Shown here piece by piece: positions 21,120-29,325 of a stretch of DNA of 33,892 nt (positions are counted from its first letter, which is position 1; the number at the start of each line of letters is the position of its first letter). A program made the translations under genes and the position numbers. Location of the stretch: assembly GCA_021372335.1 (NCBI GenBank), contig JAJFUR010000030.1, positions 1-33,892 on the forward strand, given 5' to 3'. The notes beneath the pieces are model-generated. The model was not told the origin of the DNA, ran no database searches, and saw only the letters and a program-made list of their open reading frames with translations. The DNA comes from Methanobacteriota archaeon (lineage in GTDB: Archaea; Thermoplasmatota; Thermoplasmata; Methanomassiliicoccales; UBA472).

Positions 21120-23102
21120 TCACCTCAGCGCCACCAGGAGCACGACCAGGGTGACCATTATATAAGTCAGATAGGCCTGGATGCTACCGCTCTGCATTCT
21201 CTTTACCCGCATCGCCAGGGCGATGGCCCCTGCTGTAAGGGGTTTGTAGAGATGGTCCACGAAGGGCTCGGGGATGCGCTGCTCGAACCGCACCGCCCTT
21301 ATGTACTCGGAGGGCCTGGGTTCCTCCCTGACCTCGATCTGGGGCCGGTATACCTTCTGGAAGACCCGGAGCAGGGGCTGGGCGAACCCTGTTGGAGTGT
21401 ATTGGGTGCGGCGGTCCAGGGGCGTGCCGCAGTCCCAGGTGTCCACGCGCTCGACCTTCCGCCTGCCGGTGGCCCTTACGATCAGGAACGCCACCAGCAT
21501 CCCGAAGCCCAGGAGGGCGCTCAGCCCCAACGGGTCCAGCCCGCCCTGGTGGAGGAAGTTGATGCTGGAGCCCTCGACCACCTTCAATCCTGAGGCGCCG
21601 ACCAGCGGCGACACCGCCGCGGCGAGCTCCTCCAGCAGGGGGAAGGAGGCCACGCCCAGGAGGATGCACAGAAGGGCGAGGGGGAGCAGGGGGAACAGCT
21701 CGCTGCGCTCCAGGGGCCGCGGCCTCTCCGCCCCCGCCGAGCGGGGGCGGCCCAGGAAGGTGAGCCCGTACAGGCGCAGGTAGGCGGTCGCGGCGATGGC
21801 CGTGCATAGGGCCATGACCGCTATGGCCAGGGGCAACGCGATCCGGACGAGGGGGTCGGCGATCGGCTCCGCATGCATCAGCGCCTTGAACATCGCCCAC
21901 TCGCTGACGAAGCCGTTGAAGGGGGGGAGCGCGGCGACCGAGAGGGTGCCGATGAGGAAGACCGCGGAGAGGCCAGGGAGACCTCTCGCGAGGCCTCCGA
22001 GCCGCTCGAGGTCCCATTCCCCCGCCGCCCTGCGCACCGTGCCTGCGCCCATGAGCAGCAGCGCCTTGAACACCGTGTGGTTGATCAGGTGGAATAGGGC
22101 GGCCATGAGGGCGAAGGCCGCCGGTTCCGCTGCCCCATAGGCCCTGAAGAGCATGGCGGCGCCCATGGTCAAAAGGATGAGCCCCATGTTCTCCATGCTG
22201 GAGAAGGCCAGGACCCTCGCCCCGTCCCTTTGGACCAGCGCCTGCCAGGAGGCCCACAGGGCGGTCAGGGCGGCCAGCCCCATCACCGTCAGGGAAAGGG
22301 CGTACTGCCCCTCCACCCCGACGCAGGAGAAGGTGACCCGCACGAACACCAGCACGGCCACGTTGGAGGCGGCCGTGGACAGCAGGGCGGTGACGGTGGA
22401 CGAGGACCGGCTGTAGAGGTCCGGCATCCAGATGTGGAAGGGGAGCAGGCCTAGCTTGCTTCCGAACCCCAGGAAGAGCATTATCACCACTGCCGCCGAT
22501 GCGCCCGGGCCGATCAAAGCGGAGAGGCCCCGCATCTCGCTCAGGCGGACCTCCCCGGAGGAGACGGCAAGATAGGCGAGGGCAGCGATGACCAGGGCTG
22601 CCCCGAAATGGGTGATGGCGAGATACCTCCAGCCGGCGATGGTGTCCTCATCCTCCCGGGCGCCCCATGCCCCCAGGAAGGAGGTCAGGGACATGGCCTC
22701 CCAGGCGATCATGAGGAGCAGCACGTGGTCGGCCACCATGGCCAGGAGGATGGACAGGACGAAGCAGTTGAACAGCAGGGCGCTCCGGGCCGTCACGCCC
22801 TCCCTGGAGAACAGGGCGTACATGGCGACGCAGGCGAAGGTGAGCGCGGTGATCAGGAGCACCAGGGCGCCCAACGGGTCCAGGCGGATGGCGTACTCCC
22901 CCCAGACCGAGGGAGCGTCCGAGACCAGCGAGGCCGTCCCCTCGAGGAGGACCTGCACGGACCATATGGCCGCCGCCACCGCCGATGCGGCCGAGCACAG
23001 GTAGCTGTACACCCGGGACCGCTCGCTTCGTAGCAGGACCGCTAGGACCGCCCCGAGGAGGGGGAGGGAGAGCATCAGGGAGGGCAGCGCGGCTGGGGAC
23101 AT
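21120..23102 (-). CDS. HyfB-like antiporter-type membrane subunit
   Basis: A 660-residue NuoL-family protein of the HyfB type, the first gene of the complex operon. About fifteen hydrophobic helices are present, with LLLMIAWEAMSLTSFLGAW carrying the conserved glutamate, GSKLGLLPFHIWMPDL the lysine/histidine helix, and LAFSSMENMGLILL. The hydrogenase-4 pattern of helix 8 (A-H-P-A-A-P-S) is replaced by LYSRSSSTVTALLS, a divergence seen in this sequence only. A long C-terminal portion (from about 560) with a WDCGTPLD motif is typical of HyfB. GAGG lies 8 nt before ATG 23102. A TATA box sits at 23191-23200. Confidence 0.93.
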   Translation of the reverse strand: MSPAALPSLMLSLPLLGAVLAVLLRSERSRVYSYLCSAASAVAAAIWSVQVLLEGTASLVSDAPSVWGEYAIRLDPLGALVLLITALTFACVAMYALFSREGVTARSALLFNCFVLSILLAMVADHVLLLMIAWEAMSLTSFLGAWGAREDEDTIAGWRYLAITHFGAALVIAALAYLAVSSGEVRLSEMRGLSALIGPGASAAVVIMLFLGFGSKLGLLPFHIWMPDLYSRSSSTVTALLSTAASNVAVLVFVRVTFSCVGVEGQYALSLTVMGLAALTALWASWQALVQRDGARVLAFSSMENMGLILLTMGAAMLFRAYGAAEPAAFALMAALFHLINHTVFKALLLMGAGTVRRAAGEWDLERLGGLARGLPGLSAVFLIGTLSVAALPPFNGFVSEWAMFKALMHAEPIADPLVRIALPLAIAVMALCTAIAATAYLRLYGLTFLGRPRSAGAERPRPLERSELFPLLPLALLCILLGVASFPLLEELAAAVSPLVGASGLKVVEGSSINFLHQGGLDPLGLSALLGFGMLVAFLIVRATGRRKVERVDTWDCGTPLDRRTQYTPTGFAQPLLRVFQKVYRPQIEVREEPRPSEYIRAVRFEQRIPEPFVDHLYKPLTAGAIALAMRVKRMQSGSIQAYLTYIMVTLVVLLVALR

Positions 23103-23190
23103 GGGCTTGGCCTCAATGGGCTTTGGAGCAGATAAAGGGAGACATCCTTGCCTCTTGTGTGCTCGATGGGCGCCGCACCATGGAAAGCCT

Positions 23191-23200
23191 CATAAACATT
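23191..23200 (-). promoter_or_regulatory. Promoter of the Ehr complex operon
   Basis: On the minus strand AATGTTTATG forms a TATA-like box, predicting transcription from about 23171 and a leader of roughly 68 nt before ATG 23102. The 23103-23287 gap has no gene I can support; the diiron gene promoter lies on its other side. Confidence 0.4.
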
Positions 23201-23270
23201 TCCATCTGACCAAAAATCCATTATGCGAGGGGCGAGAGGGCTGGCAAAAGCATTATCAGCGCCGGCAGTG

Positions 23271-23290
23271 CATAGCTCACAGGAGCTATG
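23271..23290 (+). promoter_or_regulatory. Inverted repeat covering the RBS and start of the diiron gene
   Basis: CATAGCTC-ACAG-GAGCTATG is a perfect 8-bp inverted repeat with a 4-nt loop. The right arm includes GGAG and the ATG at 23288, so in RNA it would hide the start. A TATA-like GCATTATC near 23250 would place the transcription start inside the repeat, in which case it is more likely a DNA operator. Confidence 0.5.
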
Positions 23291-23800
23291 ATGACGGACA
23301 GCATGGACATCCTGGGGATCCTGGCCGCAGCGAGGCGAATAGAGGAGTTCGGCATCGAGTTCTACCGCCGCTTCAGTGAGTGCACCGGGGACGAAACGGG
23401 GGCGGCCCTCCTTCGGGGATTGGGACGGGACGAGGAAGGGCACAAGGCGATGGTGGAGGAGGAGATGCGCCGGCTGGCCCCCACCCTGGACCCGGCCAGC
23501 GTGCCGCCCGCCCCCTCGGCCTTGGGGATAGTCCCGGAGAAGGCCTTCCCCTTCCCCCCGGACCGGTGCATGGCCCTGGAGGACGAGCTGCGAGCGCTGG
23601 AGATCGGGATCCAGGTGGAGGAATCCTCCTCCGACATGTACCGTCGCGCCGCCCTCAGCGTGGAGGAGCCGAGGGTGCGCCTCCTGCTCGAGCGGCTCGC
23701 GGGGATAGAGGAAGGGCACCGTAGGCTCCTCGAGGAGAGCATGTACATGCTACGCACCCAGGGGGCGTGGTACGGTTACACGCCGATATTGGAGGGGTAG
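23288..23800 (+). CDS. Ferritin-like diiron protein (rubrerythrin-type four-helix bundle)
   Basis: A 170-residue ferritin-like protein with two helix pairs carrying the diiron signature: Glu in RIEEFGIEFYRRF with E-x2-H in RDEEGHKAMVEEE, then Glu in VEESSSDMYRRAA with E-x2-H in GIEEGHRRLLEE. There is no rubredoxin domain (no CxxC pair), so it is an erythrin-like single-domain protein; likely roles are peroxide detoxification or iron handling. Start ATG 23288 or 23291 (GGAG at 23282-23285 is spaced better for the second). An A/T-rich inverted repeat follows 25 nt after the stop. It sits divergent to the Ehr operon and upstream of hdrD. Confidence 0.85.
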   Translation: MMTDSMDILGILAAARRIEEFGIEFYRRFSECTGDETGAALLRGLGRDEEGHKAMVEEEMRRLAPTLDPASVPPAPSALGIVPEKAFPFPPDRCMALEDELRALEIGIQVEESSSDMYRRAALSVEEPRVRLLLERLAGIEEGHRRLLEESMYMLRTQGAWYGYTPILEG

Positions 23801-23824
23801 GCTGGGAACGGAGGCCCGTTATAA

Positions 23825-23849
23825 AAATAAAATAATGTATATTTTATTT
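23825..23849. repeat. A/T-rich perfect inverted repeat after the diiron gene
   Basis: AAATAAAATA-ATGTA-TATTTTATTT, 10-bp arms and 5-bp spacer, lies 25 nt after the diiron gene stop. With the T-rich right arm it may terminate that gene, or serve as an operator upstream of hdrD. The rest of 23801-23975 holds only the hdrD promoter. Confidence 0.45.
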
Positions 23850-23890
23850 CCCGTCCCCTTTGGCCATCACGATGGATGGGCTGAAAAGGC

Positions 23891-23898
23891 TTTAATAC
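23891..23898 (+). promoter_or_regulatory. TATA box of hdrD
   Basis: TTTAATAC predicts transcription from about 23920 and a leader near 56 nt with AGAGGT ahead of ATG 23976. Confidence 0.4.
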
Positions 23899-23975
23899 CC
23901 GTCGGGCATGCATAGTGCACGATCTGAACAGGGTCGGCCCCGGCCCATCCCCTCACTGGCCTCAGAGGTATCACA

Positions 23976-25160
23976 ATGGTTAAGTTACCGAACATCGAGA
24001 GAGAGATTTCAGCTTGTCTTCAATGCGGCTATTGCATTCGCACCTGCGAGACGTGGAGGCAGACGCCCTGGGAGTCCGTCACCCCCCGGGGCAAGATCTT
24101 CTACATCTCCCAGCTGGGCAAGCGCACCGTCCTTGACAGGTTGCTGGGCCGAAAGGTGGAGATCGACGATGAGTTCGTGGAGGCCCTGTACATGTGCACG
24201 ACCTGCGCCGCCTGCGCAAGCGTATGCCATGTGGGGATCGACTTCGCCGAGTTCTGGGAGAAGGTGCGGGAATGGTGCATCGAGAACGGCCAAGGCCCGA
24301 TGCCCGCCCATGTGAAGATCCGGGAGCGCCTGGAGGAGTCCCGCAATCCCTACGGGGAGCCGATGGAGAAGAGGGGCGCCTGGTATCCCGACGTCCCGAA
24401 GGCCGACAATCCCGACGTGGTGTTCTTCGCCGGCTGCACCGCCTCCTACCGTATGCAGAACCTGGCGAAGGCCAGCGTCGTCTTCCTGAACCGCTGCGGC
24501 GTCTCAACCAATATTATGGAGGGGGATGAGTGGTGTTGCACCTCCCCCGCCCTGAGGACGGGGCAGACGGGACTTACCTATCGTTTCTCGGAGCACAACA
24601 TCAGCACGGTCGAGCACATGGGCGCGAAGGCGATGGTCACCGCCTGCGCGGGATGCTACAAGACCACCGTGCACGACTACGGCAAGTACTACGCCCATCC
24701 GACCTTTGAGGTGTTCCATTTCGCTCAATATGCCAACAGGCTGCTGAAGGAGAAGCGGGTCAAGTTCACCAAGGAGTTGAAGGCCAAGGTCACCTACCAT
24801 GATCCTTGCCACCTCGGCCGTCACGCCAAGGTCTATGATGAGCCGCGCGAGGTCATCAGGGCGATCCCGGGCGTGGAGTTCGTGGAGATGAAGAACATAC
24901 GGGAGAGTTCGAGGTGCTGCGGCGCTGGCGGCGGGTACAAGAGCCAGTACAACGACATGGCCATTGCCATAGCCATCGAGCGGGTCAAGGAGGCCGTGGC
25001 GACGGGGGCGGACATCCTGGCGACCACCTGCCCCTTCTGCGTGCTCAACCTGCAGCAGGCGGCAAAGAAGATAGGGGCCAAGATCAAGGTGATGGACGTC
25101 TCCGAGATGCTTGCCATGGCCACGGAACCAGAGGCGCCGGTCCAACCGGCCGCACAGTGA
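23976..25160 (+). CDS. hdrD: HdrD-type heterodisulfide reductase subunit (CCG-domain iron-sulfur protein)
   Basis: A 394-residue HdrD-like protein. Two [4Fe-4S] motifs open it: C14-x2-C17-x2-C20-x3-C24 and C74-x2-C77-x2-C80-x3-C84. Two cysteine-rich CCG modules follow: C154, C187-C188, C224-x2-C227, and C278, C314-C315-Gly, C352-x2-C355. The first reads CCT rather than CCG, but all cysteines are kept. In methanogens HdrD reduces CoM-S-S-CoB using the CCG clusters; in Methanomassiliicoccales it is thought to work with a membrane complex and no HdrE. No HdrE-type cytochrome is seen here. Non-methanogens use related proteins for lactate or sulfur oxidation, so the disulfide is inferred. AGAGGT precedes ATG 23976. 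Confidence 0.88.
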   Translation: MVKLPNIEREISACLQCGYCIRTCETWRQTPWESVTPRGKIFYISQLGKRTVLDRLLGRKVEIDDEFVEALYMCTTCAACASVCHVGIDFAEFWEKVREWCIENGQGPMPAHVKIRERLEESRNPYGEPMEKRGAWYPDVPKADNPDVVFFAGCTASYRMQNLAKASVVFLNRCGVSTNIMEGDEWCCTSPALRTGQTGLTYRFSEHNISTVEHMGAKAMVTACAGCYKTTVHDYGKYYAHPTFEVFHFAQYANRLLKEKRVKFTKELKAKVTYHDPCHLGRHAKVYDEPREVIRAIPGVEFVEMKNIRESSRCCGAGGGYKSQYNDMAIAIAIERVKEAVATGADILATTCPFCVLNLQQAAKKIGAKIKVMDVSEMLAMATEPEAPVQPAAQ

Positions 25161-25570
25161 GCTTCCCCATTCCCGTTGGCCGCGAAGGCCCTGCACGGAG
25201 GGCCGCTGGTGGGGTCCCTCAGCCTCTTCGTGCCAGCGGTGCCTGGCGGAGAGCGAGATCGTCATGGTGATGGGGGTTCCATCATCTCGATCGGGGCCTG
25301 CCCTCAAACTGGAGGCCGCCAGCCTGACCACCGGGAGTGGCGGGGTGCTCTTTCCTGCACGCCATCGCTGGATCGGGGCCATGATGGCGGGCGTGCTCAA
25401 GACACAGATCGCGGCATCGCTGCCCATGGCAGAGGTGATCGGCGGGTACGCGGTGCTCACCCCTACACACTTGCCTCCGTGGTCGCCTGCATGGTCCCGG
25501 GTGAGCCTCATTCCCCCAATGAGGTGGCGAGGCGCCCGTCCATGGCCCGGCCGCCTTGGAGGGGGTGCCC
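25161..25570. other. Intergenic stretch with no supported gene
   Basis: About 410 nt between hdrD and the next gene. Reading frames are open on both strands (a plus frame from 25264 and a minus frame spanning the region), but neither matches a family I recognise, starts with a ribosome site or shows a consistent preference for G/C in third positions. No tRNA-like, RNase P-like or SRP-like motif was found. It may be a decayed gene or an unrecognised RNA. Confidence 0.4.
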
Positions 25571-25930
25571 GTGCAAAAGGTAATGAGGAGGGACCCTGTC
25601 ACTCTCCCCCTTAAGATGAGCATGACCGAGGCACGAAGGGCGATGGCCGCCGAACAGCATTACCTGCGCCCGATGGTGGGCGCCGTGGAATGGACGCCGG
25701 CGGTCGCGGTCAGGGAACGGCTCCAGGGGTACGAGGACGCAGAGGCGAGGGTCGAGGCGGTCATGGTCCTATACCTCGAACGGGCCAGGGCTGGCACGTT
25801 CGCCTGTCGGACCTTCGAGGACATGAGCGCCAAGCGGACATCCATGATGATCGCCGTCCGAGAGGACGGCGTGCTGCTGGAGGCCCTCACCCGCTCGTTC
25901 TCATGGGATCCCCGGGGCATAGCGACGTGA
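25571..25930 (+). CDS. Short degenerate CBS-pair (Bateman) protein
   Basis: A 119-residue protein that looks like two worn CBS repeats. The first starts VQKVMRRDPVTLPLKMSMTE-ARRAM, the second VEAVMVLYLE, and the end IAVREDGVLLEALTRS matches the closing strand and DG turn of a CBS motif. CBS pairs bind AMP/ATP or SAM; here several expected glycines and hydrophobics are changed, so binding is doubtful. The start is GTG 25571, six nt after GGAGGGGG (25558-25565); an earlier TTG at 25556 is less likely. It may be a fragment of a longer CBS protein. The helicase gene starts 28 nt downstream. Moderate to low confidence. Confidence 0.45.
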   Translation: MQKVMRRDPVTLPLKMSMTEARRAMAAEQHYLRPMVGAVEWTPAVAVRERLQGYEDAEARVEAVMVLYLERARAGTFACRTFEDMSAKRTSMMIAVREDGVLLEALTRSFSWDPRGIAT

Positions 25931-25958
25931 CACATCCGCGATATTGAAAGGGAAGGAC

Positions 25959-28700
25959 ATGGTATTCGAACTGCTGGACCCCCGCATCCTCAAGGTGCTG
26001 GAGGACAAGGACATCCGGGAGCCTACCGGGGCTCAGAGCGAGGCTATACCCCTGGTGCTGGCCGGGGAGAACGTCCTGTTGGTGGCGCCCACGGGCATCG
26101 GCAAGACCGAGGCGGCGATGCTGCCGCTGCTCCACAAGCTCATCACCACGCCGAGGAAGGGGATCCAACTCCTGTACATCACCCCTCTGCGGGCGTTGAA
26201 CCGCGACATGCTCAGGCGCCTGGAGGAGTTCGGGGACGCCCTAGGCTTGAGGGTGGCGGTGCGCCATGGGGACACCTCCCAGTCGGAGAGGCAGAGGCAG
26301 TCCAAGCACGCCCCGGACATCCTGATCACGACGCCGGAGACCCTGCAGGTCATGTTCACCGGCAAGAACCTGAGGGCACATCTCTCGAACGTGCGCTTTG
26401 TGGTCGTGGACGAGGTGCACGAACTCGCCAACGACGAGCGGGGGGCGCAGCTGGCGGTGGCCCTTGAACGCGTCGCGGAGCTGGCGGGGGAGTTCCAGCG
26501 CATCGGACTGTCGGCCACCGTAGGCTCCCACCAGGAGGTGGCGGCGTTCCTGGGCGGGGTGGGGCGCAAGGTGCGCATCGTCCGGGCCAGCGTGGCCAAG
26601 GAGATGCGCATCACGGTGCAGTTCCCCGAGGTGCAGGAGGGCGATCGGGACCTGGCGGGGACTCTCCAGAGCGACCCTCAGCTGATAGCGTGCATGCGCC
26701 GCGCCAAGGAGCTCATCGAAGGCCACCGCTCCACCCTCATGTTCGTGAACACGCGGGACACCGCGGAGGCGCTGGCGGCCCGCTATCACATCTGGGACGA
26801 GGGCTTCAAGATCGGGGTGCACCACGGGTCCCTGAGCAAGGAGACCCGGATGGAGATGGAGGACGATTTCAAGAGCGAACGGCTGAAGGGGCTGATCTGC
26901 ACGTCCTCCTTGGAGCTCGGGATCGACATCGGCTCCTCCGACTTCGCCATCCAGTACAATTCCCCAAGGCAGGTTGTCCGGCTGGTGCAGCGTATAGGTC
27001 GCGCCGGGCACCGGGTAGGCCGCAGGACGGAGGGGGCCATCATCGCCTCAACGCCAGATGAGATAGCCGAGAGCCTGGTCGTTACCCGCCTGGCCCTGGC
27101 CGAGAGGTATGAGCCCTTGGTAGTCCGGAAGGACCCCTTGACTGTGCTCGCCAATCAGCTTGTGGCAATGGCGAGTGCGGGCCCGGTCCCGGTGGAGAAG
27201 GCCTACGCCCTAGTTCGGCGCGCCTATCCCTTCAGGGAGCTTCCCCGGCAGCGGTTCGATGCGGTGCTGGAACAGATCGCGGAGATCGGGCTGGTGTTCG
27301 TGGACGGGGACGTCTACAAGCGCTCTGGGCGGGGGCGGAAGTACTTCTACGACAATATCTCCATGATCCCGGACGAGCGCACGTTCCGGATCAGGGACAT
27401 AGGGACGAGGAAGATCGTCGGGACGCTGGACGAGAGCTTCGTCATCTCCTTCGCCGAGCCGTACGCCACGTTCATCACCCGCGGGCGCTCCTGGCGCATC
27501 GTCGAGGTCATGGACGACGAGCTGTTGGTGGAGCAGGTCAAGGAGATCGGCTCCATCCCCTCGTGGAGCGGGGAGGACATCCCGGTGCCCTTCGAGGTCG
27601 CCCAGGAGGTGGGAAGGATGCGCGGCGGGTACGATCGCAAGGACTACCGTGGCGACGCCGCGGCCTTCAAGGCCTTGGACGACTACCTCGGGGAGCAAGG
27701 CCGGGGGTTCCCGATGCCCACCGATCGGCGCATAACCATTGAGATGGGCAAGCGGCTGGCCATATTGAACATGTGCTTCGGGAGCAAGGTGAACGAGACC
27801 ATCGCCAAGATGCTCTCCGTGCTGCTCTCCGCCCGCCTAGGGGAGAGCGTGGCGGTGACCACGGACCCCTACCGGGTCATCCTCGACCTGCCCCGGGACG
27901 TGGCCCCGGCCACCATCGTGGAGACGCTGCGGTCGATCAGCGCCTCGACCGTGGAGGGCCTCATCCGGCTGGTGATGAAGAACTCCAGCCACACCCGGTG
28001 GCGCTTCGTCTTCGTGGCGAAGAAGTTCGGGGCGGTGGAGAAGGACGCGGACTACAGGAACGTCGGCTTCGCCCGGCTGGTGGAGGCCTACGAGAGCACC
28101 CCGCTCATGCAGGAGGCCATCGACAAGGTGCTATGGGAGGACTTCGACGTCGCGCGGACCGTGGAGGTGGTGCGGGCCATAGGGGCCGGGGAGATCGACA
28201 TCGCCCTCTGCGGCGTGTCCCCCATAGGCCGGGCGGGCCTCACCCAGTCCAAGGAGCTGATCACGCCGCAGAGGGCCGACCACTCCATACTGATGGCTTT
28301 GAAGAGGAGGCTGGAGGAGGAGAGCCTTTACATGTCCTGCCTCAATTGCGGCGTGCAGTGGAGGATGAGGCCCAAGGATGCCGGGAAACGCGTGCTCTGC
28401 CCCAACTGCGGGGGGCAGATGATCGCCGCCCTCAATGGCTACAACCGGGACACGATCAAGCTGATCAGGAAGAAGGCCCTGAGCGAGGAGGAGGAGAAGG
28501 AGGTCCGGCGGCTGTACAAGAACGCATCCTTAGTGCAGAGCAACGGGCGCAGGGCCCTGTTGGCCTTCGCCGGCCGGGGAATCGGGGCGGACACCGCGGC
28601 CCGCATCCTTTCCAGCTTCAGCGAGGATGAGGAGGACCTTCTCAGGGATATCCTGAACGCGGAGATCACCTATGCCCGGACCAAGCGCTTCTGGGACTAG
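25959..28700 (+). CDS. lhr: Lhr-type DEAD/DEAH helicase with C-terminal zinc ribbon
   Basis: A 913-residue superfamily 2 helicase of the archaeal Lhr family. Walker A APTGIGKT (43-50), DEVH box (151-154), GLSATVG as motif III, TSSLELGIDIGS and VQRIGRAGHRVGR as motifs V and VI. After the two RecA domains comes the Lhr-core winged helix and domain 4. Near residues 794-817 two CxxC pairs (CLNCG, CPNCG) form a zinc ribbon, and a helical tail follows. Lhr proteins unwind branched DNA or RNA-DNA hybrids in repair. The ATG at 25959 (MVFELLDPR) is preferred, with a purine-rich GGGAAGGA just before it; a TTG at 25944 would add five residues. Its stop shares CTAG with the convergent FAH-family gene. 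Confidence 0.92.
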   Translation: MVFELLDPRILKVLEDKDIREPTGAQSEAIPLVLAGENVLLVAPTGIGKTEAAMLPLLHKLITTPRKGIQLLYITPLRALNRDMLRRLEEFGDALGLRVAVRHGDTSQSERQRQSKHAPDILITTPETLQVMFTGKNLRAHLSNVRFVVVDEVHELANDERGAQLAVALERVAELAGEFQRIGLSATVGSHQEVAAFLGGVGRKVRIVRASVAKEMRITVQFPEVQEGDRDLAGTLQSDPQLIACMRRAKELIEGHRSTLMFVNTRDTAEALAARYHIWDEGFKIGVHHGSLSKETRMEMEDDFKSERLKGLICTSSLELGIDIGSSDFAIQYNSPRQVVRLVQRIGRAGHRVGRRTEGAIIASTPDEIAESLVVTRLALAERYEPLVVRKDPLTVLANQLVAMASAGPVPVEKAYALVRRAYPFRELPRQRFDAVLEQIAEIGLVFVDGDVYKRSGRGRKYFYDNISMIPDERTFRIRDIGTRKIVGTLDESFVISFAEPYATFITRGRSWRIVEVMDDELLVEQVKEIGSIPSWSGEDIPVPFEVAQEVGRMRGGYDRKDYRGDAAAFKALDDYLGEQGRGFPMPTDRRITIEMGKRLAILNMCFGSKVNETIAKMLSVLLSARLGESVAVTTDPYRVILDLPRDVAPATIVETLRSISASTVEGLIRLVMKNSSHTRWRFVFVAKKFGAVEKDADYRNVGFARLVEAYESTPLMQEAIDKVLWEDFDVARTVEVVRAIGAGEIDIALCGVSPIGRAGLTQSKELITPQRADHSILMALKRRLEEESLYMSCLNCGVQWRMRPKDAGKRVLCPNCGGQMIAALNGYNRDTIKLIRKKALSEEEEKEVRRLYKNASLVQSNGRRALLAFAGRGIGADTAARILSSFSEDEEDLLRDILNAEITYARTKRFWD

Positions 28701-29323
28701 CGCCCCTCGACCGGGTTGCGCACCGCCCCTGCCTCGTCCACCATGGCCTCCACAACATCTCCGGGCACCAGGGGGCCGACCCCGCTGGGCGTCCCGGTGG
28801 CGATGATGTCCCCAGGCTCCAGGGTCATGAACCGTGATATGTAGGAGATCAGCGCCTCGGGCGGGAAGATCATCTGGGCGGTGCTTCCCTTCTGCCGGCG
28901 CTCCCCGTTCACTCTCAGCTCTAGGCCCAGGGCGTGCACGTCTCGGATGCGCTCAAAGGGGACGGGGGCGCCCATCGGAGCGAACGTGTCGATCCCCTTG
29001 GCCAAGGCCCAGGGCAGGCCAGCCCTGCGGGCCGCGGCCTGCATGTCGCGGGCGGTGACGTCGTTGAAGACGGCCGCATGCGAGACGTGGGCTAGCGCCT
29101 TCCTTTCCTCTATGTCCCTCCCCCCGGTGCCGATGATCAGCGCCAGCTCCACCTCGTGATGCACCGTGCCGATCCCAGCCGGGATGCGGATCGGGTCCCC
29201 GTCCCCGATGAGCGCCGTGGCCGGCTTCAGGAAGAGCACCGGCTCGGTCGGCTCGGCGGACCTCATCTCCCGGACGTGCTCCCGGTAGTTCTGCCCGACG
29301 CAGACGATCTTCCCGCACCGCAT
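28697..29323 (-). CDS. Fumarylacetoacetate hydrolase family protein (FAHD1-like)
   Basis: A 208-residue FAH-domain protein starting at ATG 29323 (MRCGKIVCVGQNY), the normal length for stand-alone FAHD1-type acylpyruvases/oxaloacetate decarboxylases. The metal-binding set Glu57, Glu59 (HHEVELALI) and Asp88 (FNDVTARD) is present, plus the loop TGTPSGVGPLVPGD near the C-terminus. The enzyme probably hydrolyses or decarboxylates a 3-acylpyruvate-like compound; the substrate is not fixed. It is the last gene of a three-gene operon after the small protein (2 nt upstream) and RlmE. The open frame runs further upstream, but those residues do not match the family. Convergent with the lhr stop. Confidence 0.88.
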   Translation of the reverse strand: MRCGKIVCVGQNYREHVREMRSAEPTEPVLFLKPATALIGDGDPIRIPAGIGTVHHEVELALIIGTGGRDIEERKALAHVSHAAVFNDVTARDMQAAARRAGLPWALAKGIDTFAPMGAPVPFERIRDVHALGLELRVNGERRQKGSTAQMIFPPEALISYISRFMTLEPGDIIATGTPSGVGPLVPGDVVEAMVDEAGAVRNPVEGR

Positions 29324-29325
29324 GG

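Noticed and set aside
24504..25511. A 335-codon minus-strand open frame crossing hdrD and the gap
   Set aside because: Most of it lies antisense to hdrD, it has no ribosome site or recognised domain, and the part in the gap shows no coding signal.
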